From positions 14,288,785 through 14,352,784 of the forward strand of contig CM034103.1 in the NCBI GenBank assembly GCA_019914945.1: a DNA stretch of 64,000 bases. Direction: 5' to 3'. The translations under genes were made by a program, and so were the position numbers. Each line of letters opens with the position of its first letter. Positions within the stretch are counted from its first letter, which is position 1. This DNA is from Typha latifolia. Lineage: Eukaryota > Streptophyta > Magnoliopsida > Poales > Typhaceae. The notes under the pieces were generated by a model. The model did no database searches, was not told the origin of the DNA, and saw nothing but the letters and a program-made list of their open reading frames with translations. Positions 12,031 to 25,812 of the stretch are shown piece after piece.

Positions 12031-13278
12031 TATAAATAAGTGGCGATAAATTTATCATTTACATTTTCTAAAAATTAAATGACATATCCTAAAAAAATTA
12101 TCCCAACCTAGAATTAAAATATTCATAATAAAAGGGTGTCCTATTTTTCTAATTCAAAACATTATCTCTTGTTTCACATAAACTATTTCATTATCAAACG
12201 ACCCATTTAATTGATAAAAAATTAAAAAAAATATATTGTTAGTTTTTTAAAAGTCTCTCCCTCGTAGTGTTTTGATTAAAAAAAAGTGAAATTGAAAGTG
12301 AGTTATCCATTTCTTTCTTATTTTAGCAACATTTTACATTATTTTATATATTTAACATATCAGTACTAATAGCAATAATCACTTATTTTTATCTAACATT
12401 TTTTATTATTAAACGTTAATAAATCATAATTACTAGCCACGAGCTGCCACCAAAAACTTCCACTACTTTTTTTTTTCTTTTTTCCACCTTTCATCGTCCC
12501 AACACACCCATGATCAGTTTGAGACACAAGGAAGCTTCCTTTCCCACAACGCATTGGGCGGCTAAAAAGTTCAAAAGCTTCTCATTAATTGGCCTCTTGG
12601 AATTAGAAGTAGGTAGGAATCTCTTTCTTCCTCCCTTCTTTTCCTTCCAAGTCCTAGTCAGTGATTTGGAGTTGTTGGGTATCTGAAGTGGGAGAAAGCA
12701 TGTATTCCTCCTAAAGAGAATAAAAGGGGAACACATATTTATTCTATATAGAGGAATGTGCTTGCTTTACTCCTTTCAATTCCTCTTCTTCTTCTTCTTC
12801 CGTCGTTGTTCATTTCCATTCTTTGTGCTTTCCAATTCAACGGCGCCGAAGTAACACCATGAAAGCCTCTTTAAATATTGCTAACACTTTTGACTACTAC
12901 TATAATTTAGAATTCTAGCCGACGCTTTATGGCCCCCGAAGCTATTCCTTAATTTAAAAGTACGCAGACAAAAAGTTCGCCATTCGATCCTACGTTTCTG
13001 CACGTGAAGTTTATATAATTTTTTTTTTTTTAAAGGAATAATTTTTACGATATTTTTAAGGATTCTTATGGCTTAAACTCACTTTAGTTATCTGGTGATT
13101 AAAGGAGAGGGGGAGAGAGAGAGAGAGCATAGTCTTTGCTAGTACAAGAACTCTTTATTGAAAATTAAAGGAAAAATAAAAAGAATATATAGCTAGGCTC
13201 TATATTCGATGCTATTTCTCTGTTTTTTTTATTAGTTCTTCCGGACATACGTTAATTAAATCTTCGAGAGGAGTACTT

Positions 13279-13304
13279 GCATTGCATTGCATTGCATTGC
13301 ATTG
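13279..13304. repeat. Pentanucleotide (GCATT)n microsatellite
   Basis: Five tandem GCATT units, perfect. Confidence 0.9.
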
Positions 13305-14016
13305 GCATGGCCCTACACAGCATTGAATCAATGTGGCAGGAAAAGCTCCCAAAGGTTGGAGACGTGGCCAACGGTCTGAGAGTTCTGATCGTAGTGTTTA
13401 TGATGTATTCGAAGTTTGGTACAATTTTGTTTTAATGTTCAACTTTGACCAAGTAGCAACTCAGCAACACCATTCCAAACTTTTATTAGCTGAAGTGTAT
13501 TTTAAATTTTTGATCTTTAGCGAAGCTAATACTATTCTCTGTACCTTGGACAGATGTCAGCGTTTCTGAACAATAGGTTTTTTTTTTTTTGCCTGTACTA
13601 CGAGAGCATTCATAGCACTTTTCTCCAAGCATTTATATTCTGGTCATTTGAGTTGCTCCATGCCTACCAAAGGACCACTCTTTTTAAACACAGAGAAGTC
13701 TTTGAGATAGAGGGGATGGAGTAATTACTTTGCGTCAATTCCATCTCTTGTTACCATTTGAAAAGCCAAACCAAACGTACCTTGTTTTACTTTGGACTAT
13801 AATAATTATCAATAAACCATTACACTTTATATATGTACATAGAATGGGCTTTGCCATGGGAGGGAAGAGACAAAAGATTACAAAAAGGAAGGAGGAGGAC
13901 AGAGAACCTCTTTTGTTACTATAATTGGTGATCCACAACCATGGTCAGCTGCTCCATGGTCAAACCCAACATCCCAAATAGTAAGAAAGCAAACCCCAAC
14001 CCAACCCAATGTGCAC

Positions 14017-14062
14017 CCATCCATCCATCCATCCATCCATCCATCAGGATCAGGATCAGGAT
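14017..14062. repeat. Compound (CCAT)n and (CAGGAT)n microsatellite
   Basis: About seven CCAT units run into three CAGGAT units, just downstream of the GA2ox stop codon on the minus strand and probably in its 3' UTR. Confidence 0.85.
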
Positions 14063-14091
14063 CAATCAAATGGTAGTGCAAGTAGTCGTAC

Positions 14092-15629
<1,538 letters not shown>

Positions 15630-15738
15630 GGCTTGAAGGAGAGGAGAAGAACCAAGGGAAGATGAGAGAGAAAGAGAGAGGGGAGGAAGAAGAGGGTGGT
15701 GAGGGAATTGCATGTGAAAGAAGAGGTCTCATGAGGTG

Positions 15739-15745
15739 TTATATA
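15739..15745 (-). promoter_or_regulatory. TATA box of GA2ox
   Basis: TATATAA on the minus strand, about 110 bp upstream of the chosen ATG. With a start site about 30 bp downstream, the predicted 5' UTR is GA/CT-rich. Confidence 0.5.
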
Positions 15746-17076
15746 AACAGAGGAAAGGCAGAGCAGAGGGTATCCGTCTAAAAGGAGCCTGGGGGTAAGA
15801 AGGTTGCATGGGGACACACATCATAGACGAGGACATAGAGCTGGTGGTGAATTAATTATCCTACAACTTTCTTCTTCTTTTTTCCCACTTAATATATATA
15901 CATATGTTTTTCTTTTAAATCTAAAGTTTTTAAAAATAATTAATGATTTTATCATAGTAGTATAGCTAGTGAATGAGGAAGACAATCTCCTCTGTTAAGA
16001 GATCCATCGTGCAAATTTCTCCTGGTCAAAATCTAGGGTTGGGTCGAGTCTTCATAAGACCCTTAAGGTAAAATATAGTCATTTAACAAGAAATATTAAC
16101 TCTCTATCCGTCTATTATTAGGTCAAACATAGAGTTAAAAACTTACGTAGCAGAGACACTAGGTTGGACCAAATGTCCCAATCAAGACAAAGTTTCAATT
16201 TCCAACCAGTGGATTATTAGAAAAACAAAAGCATGTATGTAACAATGAGGAGATGAGTAATTCAGCGGCATGATTAATAAAATGCAGTTAATTTGTTAAA
16301 AATTTCTACAATCTTTCTTTCTTTCTTTTTATCTTTTGAGAGAGGGGGAGGGGGTTAGATGTGAGTACTGTGGCCCCATGAAGAAGTTGGTGGATGATGC
16401 AATAAAGACAACACTTTGAGATATCCAATGCACAGACTCTTACTGTACATACATGCAACTAATCCACTGCTATCAATTCAGGAGGACCAACCTATCGATC
16501 GGACCTCTCCCACGTACCTGTCAGTACCACAACTTAGGATCCGGCCTCTGCATACCTTAATTTCGAACATTATCCACTATTTGACAAAAGCTTTTAAATG
16601 AACTACTATTCCCACTCCCACCCCTTGGGCCTTTGCCTTCTTCACATAATCCCACAAAGATTTGCTTGGAAAACTATAAATAGCGCGAGTTATTGGCCAA
16701 ACTCTGCAACTCTTCTTATCCTGTGTGTTTTGATTGCACGTTTACATAGTTACTTATCCAGATAAGGAATAATTATGTCCAACTTAAATTAATTAATCAC
16801 ATTTGACTCATAAAAGTAATAGAAATAATAATATAAGGTTAATTTAAAAGTGCTTAATAATAATAAAAAAAAATTTTGATACTGATGTATCTGAATTTAT
16901 TACTATCCTTCCACTCTCAGGTGGAATATTATATCTCATCTTTTAGGAGATAGAGTATACGAAATAACTAATTCAATCTTATTTTTATATTTTTAAAATA
17001 TTTTTTAGAAAGACAGTTAATAGTATAATACTCTTTTAACTTAAAATTAAGAGAAAAAAGAAAGAAAGGAAGGAGT

Positions 17077-17113
17077 ATATCTATATCTATATCTATATCT
17101 ATGTCTATATCTA
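17077..17113. repeat. (ATATCT)n hexanucleotide repeat
   Basis: About six tandem units, one with a G substitution. Confidence 0.85.
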
Positions 17114-17639
17114 AGTATAGATACATTTCATCATCATGCTAGTGTGGGCTGGAGCCGATAATTGAAAGCGTGAAGGAGAATGACGCAAATGGCCTCGACT
17201 GGATAACCACTATAGGAGCGTGATAGTAATGAGCAATGGCATCTCTGGGTTATTACTGCACCTCTCTGGGGTCCATTTCGTTATGCATGACTTCCTTGGA
17301 ACTCTTTGGGATTGCGATGCGTTTATTATTATTGCAGCTCTCCTTTTCGGAGAATTTTAGACGCAATCGTGCGTCGCCATCCTGCGTGGACTTCTGTAGC
17401 ACCTTTCCCCTTCACACACAAACACACACACACACACCCAACCACTTAACCCACCCTATCCGAGATGGACACGTCCGCCTGGTTGACCACTTGGCACTTT
17501 CGTTATCCCTTGGAGATCGACTGGATTATTAGCTGTATCAGAGAAGAGAAAGAGAAGGATTAATAAAGCTCTCAACTAGCTTAAATTATAAACTTTAATT
17601 TTAATTAATTTTTTCCCCTTAATTGGAGCTAATTTGGAG

Positions 17640-17890
17640 ATCGAGCCTTAGATAAATCCATCGAAAATAAGCAATTTCAAGTCTAAATTAATTAAAATCT
17701 AACTCAAACTTGAAATAAGGTTTTATTAATATATTAATAATATGAGTATCTAGATCTTGGTCTAAATATTCATATAAAATATTAGATTTTTATTTTTGAA
17801 TCTTATCGAGTCAGGTCATCATCGAGCTCGACTTGAAATTAATTTCGAGCTTATTATGCTAGCCAAACTTGAATTGATAACCCTACTTGT
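17640..17890 (+). repeat. Dispersed repeat, inverted relative to 40250-40640
   Basis: The block AATAATATGAGTATCT, then GGTCTAAATATT, then GAGCTCGA/CTTGAAATTAATTTCGAG parallels the reverse complement of 40250-40640. There, AATAATATTATGAGTACTTAAATATTGATCTAAA is the counterpart, seen here in short matched pieces only. Both carry repeated 'gagctcga'-like words. The alignment is by eye and diverged. Confidence 0.4.
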
Positions 17891-19310
17891 GAGCCCTTTG
17901 CTCATCTCTCGTGCTCCTCTTCTTTCTTCTCTTTCTTTTTAAACCCCTTTTTTCTTTTTTTTTTCCCTCATTCCTCTCCCCTTTCCCCCACCGTGTCGTC
18001 ACACTATTTGTCAACTCCCTTCTTCTTATCGTCACAGATTTCGTGATTGTCGATCTTGTCCTCTTCCACCTCCCAGAATCCCACCTCTTTGACCGACCCT
18101 ATCCAACTCCCCACATTCATCAACACTGTTACCTTCTCAGCATCGTGGCATTCTTCCTCTCATTGCTCATCGTTATTTACAACTCTAATCGTGTCACGCT
18201 TTTTCTCTTTGCCTGTCATTCCTCATTATTTACAACTGACCAAATCAATGATAATTGAGCTTGCCCACAGTGGCTACCTTTCGATGTTAATCCTTTCATC
18301 CTTGTTGCGACTCCTTCAGCTTTGCCAATGGTGGAGGTGGAGTTGAGTTGGTAGGGATACAAATATCTATGAGATGGTAGTGTTGGGTCTGCAGTAAGGA
18401 TTGATGCTAGGTCTAAGTTTTTTTTACCCATTTCTTTCCCTTTTTTATTTTCCTAATATCACTTTTTGGCAATAACCCTTTCATGCTTATGTTTTGCTTC
18501 AATCTCTACGCTCGGCAGCAAGTCTATTCTCGTATTTCTTCTATACTGCTAATAGCATATTATACATAATAATATGAGAACTTATTTTGCTTGTCATATA
18601 TTTGATAATTTATTTTATTATTTAATCTGTGTTCAACTAAGTAGGAAGCTTATGCATCGTCATATTTCTCCTCCTTTTTGTTTTATCAAATTATAATCAT
18701 CATAAATATATATATTAGAATTTCTAGAAGGCTTTCATCACTTTGCAAATTGTGTTGAATTCTGCACAAAAGAATAAAACAATCTTCATTGACATCGATC
18801 ACCACATGTCGCTATACGGCGAACATTTGACTTTTAAGAAATACCACAAAGTCTTAGCAATCCCAAGGAAAGTTTGATTTGTCTAAAACATTCTATTCTC
18901 CAGCCTAAGTCAATGGTTGCTAATTGCTATTCTCTTCTTTTATGATAGAGTATCAAGAACTTTGATTCCATTGCCTATTTTATTCTGGGTATCAAGAACC
19001 ATGCATATTAGCTGTCCATCACCCAACTTAATTAATTGATGCTCGTTAAATTAGCAGCCCCTATTTCGTTGTCAATCACCCAAATTTGTATCAAAGAAAT
19101 AGACCACCTGCAATCTATTCCATCACATTCTTGACTTATATTTATTATAAACACCCACAATTTACAACCGCGGCTCAAATATTTCCTGGGTCTCGCCCAT
19201 ATATTCAGATACTATACAATGATTGGAAATTTATATGATATCATCACTTGCATCAACTACCACCAATCACAAAATCCGACCTAACTTGCATGCAATATTA
19301 TGCTAATTAT

Positions 19311-19317
19311 CTATCTA

Positions 19318-19356
<39 letters not shown>
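19311..19356. repeat. (CTAT)n(AT)n microsatellite
   Basis: Short CTAT units followed by about 18 AT units, intergenic. Confidence 0.9.
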
Positions 19357-19357
<1 letters not shown>

Positions 19358-21021
19358 TCAAATCAAGAACGACTAGACTAGCCAGCTTTCTCTCATTTGA
19401 CCACCAAATGCATTCACATTGACTTCTAATGTCCATGCCCCAATCATGAGCAAAGGAGGAATGGAAAAAAAAAAAAAAAAAAAAATCTAAGGAACAAAAG
19501 ATACCCTTCCCATAGTTAGAAGGTCTTAGGCCAATAAGATAACCCTTGAAAAGAGGGAAGATAAATAAAAATGTCTAAAAACCCTAGCGGTGCAAGTTTG
19601 CTAGGGCCGATGCACGGCTTTTTATATCTGCAACCTAAAATATCATTCATATCTATTCCCCGTTCAATAGCTGTGTAGCCTTTGAAATAGCTATACATTA
19701 CTATATCAATAATGCATCCTTTGGTTTGTGCATAAAGTTTTATAAGGATAATTTTATGCATACATTTTAAATATAAATTATATACATTTATAACTTTAGT
19801 TATATTTTATTATTTGATTATAAAACGTACTAATTATCTTGAATAAATTATATAAAATTTATATTAATTGTACTAAAAATCTTACTTAGAAAATGTACAT
19901 AATTTTATCACACCCTCTACCTATGATTAAATTTTTTGCATAAATTATTATGTGACTTATCTTATATGAAATTTAAGTAAAATATAAATAAATAAGTGTT
20001 TGATTATAAAATACATCTTTAAAAAAATAATCATAATTTAAATAAATATTTGTTATACATAAACCACCAAACGCCAGCTTAAATTTGCCCACTTCTATAT
20101 CTAACCATCTAGACCGCCACTATGAAGCTTTTTATCTATATCTTCTTCTTGTGATCTTATCCACCGGCAAATACGAGTTGCCGATCTAATTGAAAACCTG
20201 GCATTTAATAGCTACGAAAAGAGCATGCTGTTGTCTAGAAGATCCAACTCATCGTCACTAGGGCATGATATGGCCTGGGTCCTGGGTCAAGAGGATATAA
20301 TGGAGCAATAATTGACAGATCTGGAGAGTTCATGCGTGGATAGGGGTTTGTCAAAGTCCGTATGATGGCATAATCTTTAAAGAGATTTGAGATTTGATGG
20401 AGTGTGGTCTAATCTCAACTACTACCTAAGTTGGGCCGGGCTAACCCAAGTTGGGCCCTTCTTTTTTTACTCATAAATTGGATGGAATCTTGCCGCTTGA
20501 AAGTAATCGGCCCAATGGCCGAGTTTCTTCTATCCAATTCCTGGGCCTCAGAAATTTTGAATCATATTTCTTTGCCTTAAATATTAAAAAAAGGTTTATT
20601 CATAATATGGGCTTTATTTATTTGTAATATATTATAGATCTTGATTGAGTTTGCTTTCAATGTTATTGGGCAATTTTTGCGGTATTTTTATTTCATATAG
20701 GTTACTAGTCTTTGCCTTCCTCATTCCCGTCTAGTATTCTCCATATCTCACAAGAGATTGAGGGAAGAAACTAATCGAATACACAGAGATGGGTCCATTT
20801 GCAACTAAATGAACAATAAATATGTCTATTATATCAACCAAATGTCTCCCTTATATAGAGTAAAGGGAGATTAACATATGCAAATCCATACATCATATCT
20901 CTAGCAGCAAGACACACACACACACACACACACGAACACGCACAAGAAGAGAGTTCCCGGCCCACAGATAGTAGTCCTCTTAAAATGACATCTCTCACCC
21001 ATCTGCCATGAGAAATGGGTC

Positions 21022-21210
21022 TCAATGAGCAAAGAGAGCAACGAGTGAAGCAAGAGAAGTCAGCAAGAGAGCACAAGTGCCGGGAACCGCGGCGAACGCG
21101 CCGCTCTCCATCGAGGGCGCCGGAGCCGGAGCCAAGTCCTCCTGTGCGTTAGCAACAACCAAGGCAAGGAGCATTGCGAGCAGAAGTGCAAGCTTCATCA
21201 AGGCTTCCAT
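21022..21210 (-). CDS. Arabinogalactan peptide (AG peptide)
   Basis: A 62-residue intronless precursor on the minus strand. Residues 1-22 are a signal peptide (MKLALLLAMLLALVVANAQ core). A very short mature part contains the Ala-Pro repeat APAPAP at residues 27-32, whose prolines would be hydroxylated and carry arabinogalactan. A small-residue region SMESGAFAAVPG follows. The hydrophobic C-terminus (TCALLLTSLASLVALFAH) is a GPI-attachment signal. AG peptides are cell-surface proteoglycans. Met5 is an alternative start. The next gene upstream on the same strand also encodes a secreted, wall-associated protein. A (CA)n run lies about 90 bp downstream of the stop. Confidence 0.93.
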   Translation of the reverse strand: MEALMKLALLLAMLLALVVANAQEDLAPAPAPSMESGAFAAVPGTCALLLTSLASLVALFAH

Positions 21211-21374
21211 TCTCAGTAAGTAGCTAAAGAGAAGATAGATAAGAAAAGGGGGGAAAAGTTGGAAAGCAAAGAGATAAGTAGAGCTATTAGCTTCCTTTCT
21301 CCTCCTCTCCTCTTCAATTGGGCTTTGGTGGTCTCCGGTACTTCCTATGGCTGAAAGGGGTGATTTGGGTGAGC

Positions 21375-21382
21375 TATTTATA
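21375..21382 (-). promoter_or_regulatory. TATA box of the AG peptide gene
   Basis: TATAAATA on the minus strand, 165 bp upstream of the start codon. The leader between them is pyrimidine/purine biased. Confidence 0.6.
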
Positions 21383-21859
21383 GGCTCAGATTCGAGGGGA
21401 CAAGAAAAACATAGCCGTTGGGAAAGGTGGACCTCCGGAAACGTTCGAATTCCGGCAGTCGCGCGTGGGTGGGGACCGCTTTGTGTGAACTAGCCGTTAA
21501 AGGTGTACACGTGGCGTCAGGCAAATGGGTGGGTCAGGTACGGCAGAACTAACCGTTGGAGGGAGTAGGTTTTTGCTTGCCGGAGAGGGGAAGTCAAGGT
21601 TAGGATGTCGGATTCGGATCCAATTCAGATCGGGTTCGATATTTTATAAATCATGTCGATCCGTATTCGGTTCCGGGTAAAGTTTTATATATACCACGAG
21701 TTTCCTTGGTTGCATTACTAATTAGAGGAGATGAATCGTGCAGACGTTCTTATATATGCAAATCACTTTCAAATCAAAGCAAACCAACGACAAACATCTC
21801 CTACAGGGACTTGCTTCGCATACTAAAACCACTACTACCAAAACAGAGATAAAACAATT

Positions 21860-24265
21860 CTAAGCTAAGAGTGAAGCTACTACTGCGAGGACCAGACCAA
21901 GAAAAAGAGCTCCTCTCGCCTTCAAACCAGTGGAACCAGACAACCCCCAGACGTTCACCTCATCCACCACCGGCCCGCATAGCGAGCTTCGGTCGTCGCT
22001 CCTCGTATTGTAGTAGATGCTGTAGAAGGCAATGCGCGACCTTTCGGCCCGTGCCATGAAAGTAAGGTTTGCGGCTTGGCGCGTCGCATTGCCCGTCGGG
22101 GAGTAATGGAAGTTTTGGGTTTGGTCTCCTGCAAAGGCCGTGATGGCCATAGGTGGTTGACACGAATCCCCTGCGGAACCTAAGGTGAAGGTGAGGCTGT
22201 ACTGCTTCTGCGGAATTGTCTCTACCATCTGGGAGATGATGCCTTCCTTGCCTGAGAGAAGCTCGATCGCGCGCTTCCCCTGGGGGACGGTGTAGTGGTC
22301 GGAGTCGATGTAACGGACGGCGCGGTTTGACTCGATGATCCATCCGGGGAGGGAGGAGGTCTCCTCGTTGAGGTTGGTTGGGAGGAGGACACCGAGGGTG
22401 GCGTTGGGGAACATCCATGGGCCTTCCTCAAAGTCACCATTGATGGCCACATTATCTGTATCAAGGCAATGCATAATATAGTTATCCTTTAGACATTATA
22501 TATCGAGCTTTTCAAGAATTCCGCCAGACCTTTAGACCTATCAGGGGTGAAGAGCTTCTTGACAGCGATGTTGTCAATTACAGGGCCGCAGGTAGGATCA
22601 TCCTCCATGCCGGGGTTCTTGAACGCCAACCGGCCCTCCTCCTCTGCCGCCTGGAATGCCCACGAGTATGCATCCCACCCCTCGACGCTGTACAGCGTCT
22701 GGAGGTCCACTGTCTGCGACGCGCTCCCCACTGACAGGTTTAGTGACTCGAGCTGCGCACAAGTCCGTGCAGCGCTGAACGTTACCGAGTACTCCGACCC
22801 CTTCTCCAGCTCGACCACCTGTGCAATCTCTGCATCGTTGCCCAGCCGTACAGCATGCTCCCCTTTACATGGAATATTCACAAACACTTTGTTGAACTGG
22901 AAGAAGAAGCACAGGCTTGTTGCGCATGAATGCATGGAGTTGAACTGAGTTAGCTAGTCACCTTGTGGCACGATGAGGATCATGCCGCCTTGCTTTTGGC
23001 CCGAGGAGATGAGCTCCACTGTTCCATTGATGGTCCAACCTGGGAGTGACTTGTTTCCGTCACCAAAGGCGACGGCACTTGCGAATCCGCCGGCCGGAGC
23101 CGTCTCGAAGTCGCCATTGTTGAGCAAGCCTACAGAGAGTTCTCATGGCTTAGCGTTACTCTATGCAACTATATGATCATAAGATTTAAGGATCGGAGAC
23201 GTCAAAGGAGAACACCATCACGGTAACAGAATCATTGTGGGTGGTGAATGGCCAACAGACGCACTAACTCCTTTGTATTCCAAATCATGGTGGACCCACT
23301 CACTTGTCAAAGCACAAAAATGTGGATAGCGTTCAAGGCAATAAACGAAATAGAACAAGAGGATCACGATGGATGCAATTTACTATAAGAATATGGATAG
23401 TGTTTGGAAGTGGGAACGCGAGCCAATAAACTAAATAGAATATGAGGATCACTATGGTTGCAATTTACTATTTTAACTTTTGATCATGTGGGCGTGTAAT
23501 TTACTCCTACAAGATTATTCTGGCACCGGCAAAGCCATCAATATTCTCTGACCCATTACATCGAACAAGTGTTCCGCTTGGTAGTTTCCTCTCGTCCCAG
23601 CGTTCATTGGAATTTTCGATACAATGGAGAATATATTGAGGATGGTGCGGCAAAGCTCCGAATTTCTCTAAGCCTAGGTGCCATGCTATAGCAATAAGTA
23701 AGTACAAGCAAGTCACGTTCAAGGCAACGCGAAAATTAAGAAGAGCGAATGACAAGACAGCTGTGCAATGAGATAAACGCAATAATAAGTACTTATTACC
23801 AAATTAGCTATTCACTGGTAGCCAACTCATAATCCATGATCAATCAAAAATAAATAAATTAAGCCATCTAAAGCTGAAATGTGGACCATAAACTTAAGCT
23901 TAGTGATCATCTCTTAATATGTCGCAATAAAAGAAATTCCTTCTAGTATTGGGATAATCTACTTCCTTTTTTCTTTTCCTTCCTTCTCTTGAGTAATAAT
24001 TATCCATTGTTAGTTATCTCTTAACCTATCAAGCTTCCATTTTCCCACTCCAAAACCTCCACCTCCAAAATCACAAGCCCTATTAAGGAGATCAGCCATT
24101 CTCCTCAACAAGACCCACATAAAACAACACTGAATGCTGTGAACAAAAAGAGAGAAGTAAGAGGGGGTAATGGATCGTACCATCTTCTACTGCGGCCGAG
24201 ACGAACTGGGAGAGAAGTAGCAGCGAGATGAAGCAGAGGGTGCTCCGAGTTGAAGACTCGCCCAT
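21860..24265 (-). CDS. DUF642 cell-wall protein with GPI-like C-terminus
   Basis: Minus-strand exons 24265-24181, 23129-22962, 22862-22530 and 22455-21860 give 393 residues. A signal peptide (MGESSTRSTLCFISLLLLSQ, cleaved near VSAA) precedes two tandem galactose-binding-like DUF642 modules. The first holds DGLLNNGDFE, LPGWTING and VPQGEHAVRLGND. The second holds NGDFEEGPW, LPGWIIESN and QGKRAIELLSG. Paired Cys motifs such as DPTCGPVIDNIAV and SSLCGPVVDEVNVWG end each module. DUF642 proteins are plant-specific, apoplastic, and reported to interact with pectin methylesterase. The C-terminal 20 residues are hydrophobic after a small-residue stretch, suggesting GPI anchoring. The exon 3 acceptor AAAG/GGGAGC is fixed by the conserved VPQG-x-HAVRLGN junction. 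Start is at the signal peptide Met; the upstream in-frame extension is (GA)n leader. Confidence 0.94.
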
Positions 24266-24275
24266 CTCTGGAACG

Positions 24276-24280
<5 letters not shown>

Positions 24281-24332
<52 letters not shown>

Positions 24333-24334
24333 TC
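24281..24334. repeat. (TC)n microsatellite in the DUF642 5' UTR
   Basis: About 24 TC units lie just upstream of the minus-strand start codon, so the mRNA leader would carry (GA)n. This also generates spurious RERERE frames. Confidence 0.9.
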
Positions 24335-25740
24335 AAGGACACAGTAGCTAGGAAAGAAGACCCACTCACCTCTCACTGTCTCACACTGGGAGGGGAGCTG
24401 CCCACACCCTTTTATCAGCTGATTCCCTTTTTTTCTTTTGGCGTTGTGTTGGCCATTCACTGTATTTTATGATTAAAATTAACCGACGACGATATTACGA
24501 TGGTTTTTGCAACCCCAGACCAAAAAGCTGGTGACCCAAATCTGCAACTGAGCCACATAGTTTTCTATAACAGTTTCTTTGTACTAAAACTGCAATCGCA
24601 AAGTCTGATATCCTTGAAGTGCAAAGCAAGACAGGACATTGTAACAAATCTATTTTAGTCTTTTATTTAGTATATGTTCCGGACGACACAAGTCATTAAA
24701 TTTAAGTCAAGTGTTTTAAATTGATAGATCCATCCGTCTTTCGGCTGGTGACTGGTGACTGGTGAGGGGTCCACACGTAATAATCCCATTGCCGCATAAA
24801 AGCAGCGGTGGTGGGCCATTTCTCCTTTATAATATAGCATTAATGTAGGCGATCTTTTAGACAAAAAAAACTTTGCTAGGAATTTGGTGTGGAATGCACG
24901 CCTTCCAAGATGATAAGCATTGAGGTGAATATATGGAAGGTATGTGGGAAAGCAAATCAGGTTGTTATATACTTGGGTTTAATTTGGTTGCAAAATAACT
25001 ATAAATCTATTCCAGTATAAGGAGTCTATAGTAGATTAGTATTCAAATAACAGTTTATTTCAATACTAGTTTATTAATACTATTCTGTTATCCTCTTATC
25101 CTTATTTGCTCTCTCTCTCTCTCCCCTCTCTTTCTTCTCTCTTCTCTATCCATGTTTATTTTTTTTTTCTAAAATATCTCATAAATTTGTTATTTATTAT
25201 TTTTTATATCATATCAAATATAATTCTTATACTTTGCAGTTATTTATAAATCAAACATTATAATAGTTTAAACTGATATAAGTTTTTCTATGCAAGTTTT
25301 AAAATAAAGATAGCTAAACTAGTTTAAAAGGTAACCATTTCTAAAACTATTTTATATAAGCATATTTTGAGCTTGTTGTGATGTTTTCTGATGTTGAAAG
25401 AATTGATTTAATTATTCAGCCTATTTTTTTTTGTCACGAAGAGTTAATTCTTTGTCTAGCATATGATTATAATAAAATATTATGATTATAATAAAATATT
25501 ATCAAAAAGAACTAATCACTCTATCTAATTTATAATTAATAAAATTTTATAAAAAAAACATCTTTGTCTAGCCAGTGGTCTAACAAATAAAAGGAGGAGA
25601 AAAATTAGGGCAAAAATTTGACTAATTGCTAGTAGCTGTGTGCCTGTTTCAATGCCGGTTGGTTTTGGGCCTAACAATCCCCTAAGCCCAAGGCTACCCC
25701 ATACTAGTAATAGCAAGTCAGCTCTACTCTGGCTCACCGC
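24335..25740. other. Intergenic between divergent genes, no gene seen
   Basis: It separates the minus-strand DUF642 gene from the plus-strand LARP6 gene and is AT-rich between 24950 and 25560. Short frames here have no known motif. Confidence 0.6.
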
Positions 25741-25747
25741 TATATAA
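25741..25747 (+). promoter_or_regulatory. TATA box of LARP6-like gene
   Basis: TATATAA 72 bp upstream of the start codon at 25813, implying a short 5' UTR of about 40 bases. Confidence 0.5.
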
Positions 25748-25812
25748 GAGAAGCTCTCGGAGTGATTGTACCGAGTGTGGGGAGGAGGAGGCGGCGGCTG
25801 TTCGGCACTGCA

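Larger units (their letters stand above)
10703..14091. other. Large intergenic region with repeat DNA
   Basis: 10980-11523 is GC-richer than its surroundings and contains a 52-codon ATG-to-stop frame (11365-11523, MDSPITNFPDPQAW...), unrecognised. 11520-12030 is a dispersed AT-rich repeat (separate entry). 12480-13570 holds short unconvincing frames. Nothing recognisable as a gene. Confidence 0.5.
15746..20880. other. Gene-poor intergenic region
   Basis: AT-rich DNA with simple repeats: (ATATCT)n at 17077-17113, CTAT/(AT)n at 19311-19356, and an A run near 19466. A diverged repeat lies at 17640-17890. The pyrimidine-rich open frames at 17911-18346 have no recognisable domain and look like remnants. 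I see no supported gene. Confidence 0.55.

Noticed and set aside
13279..14062. Tandem repeats that might suggest a CRISPR-like array
   Set aside because: They are short-unit microsatellites without spacers, in a plant nuclear genome.
15630..15713. Earlier in-frame ATG for the GA2ox
   Set aside because: The extension is low-complexity Ser/Leu/Pro from the pyrimidine-rich leader. MVVLANPAIDQ fits the family.
17911..18346. Hydrophobic frames in the gene-poor region
   Set aside because: Same pyrimidine-rich artefact. Several frames overlap and none has a motif.
24281..24460. In-frame N-terminal extension of the DUF642 protein full of Arg-Glu repeats
   Set aside because: The repeats come from a (GA)n microsatellite in the leader. 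The signal peptide begins at the ATG at 24265.
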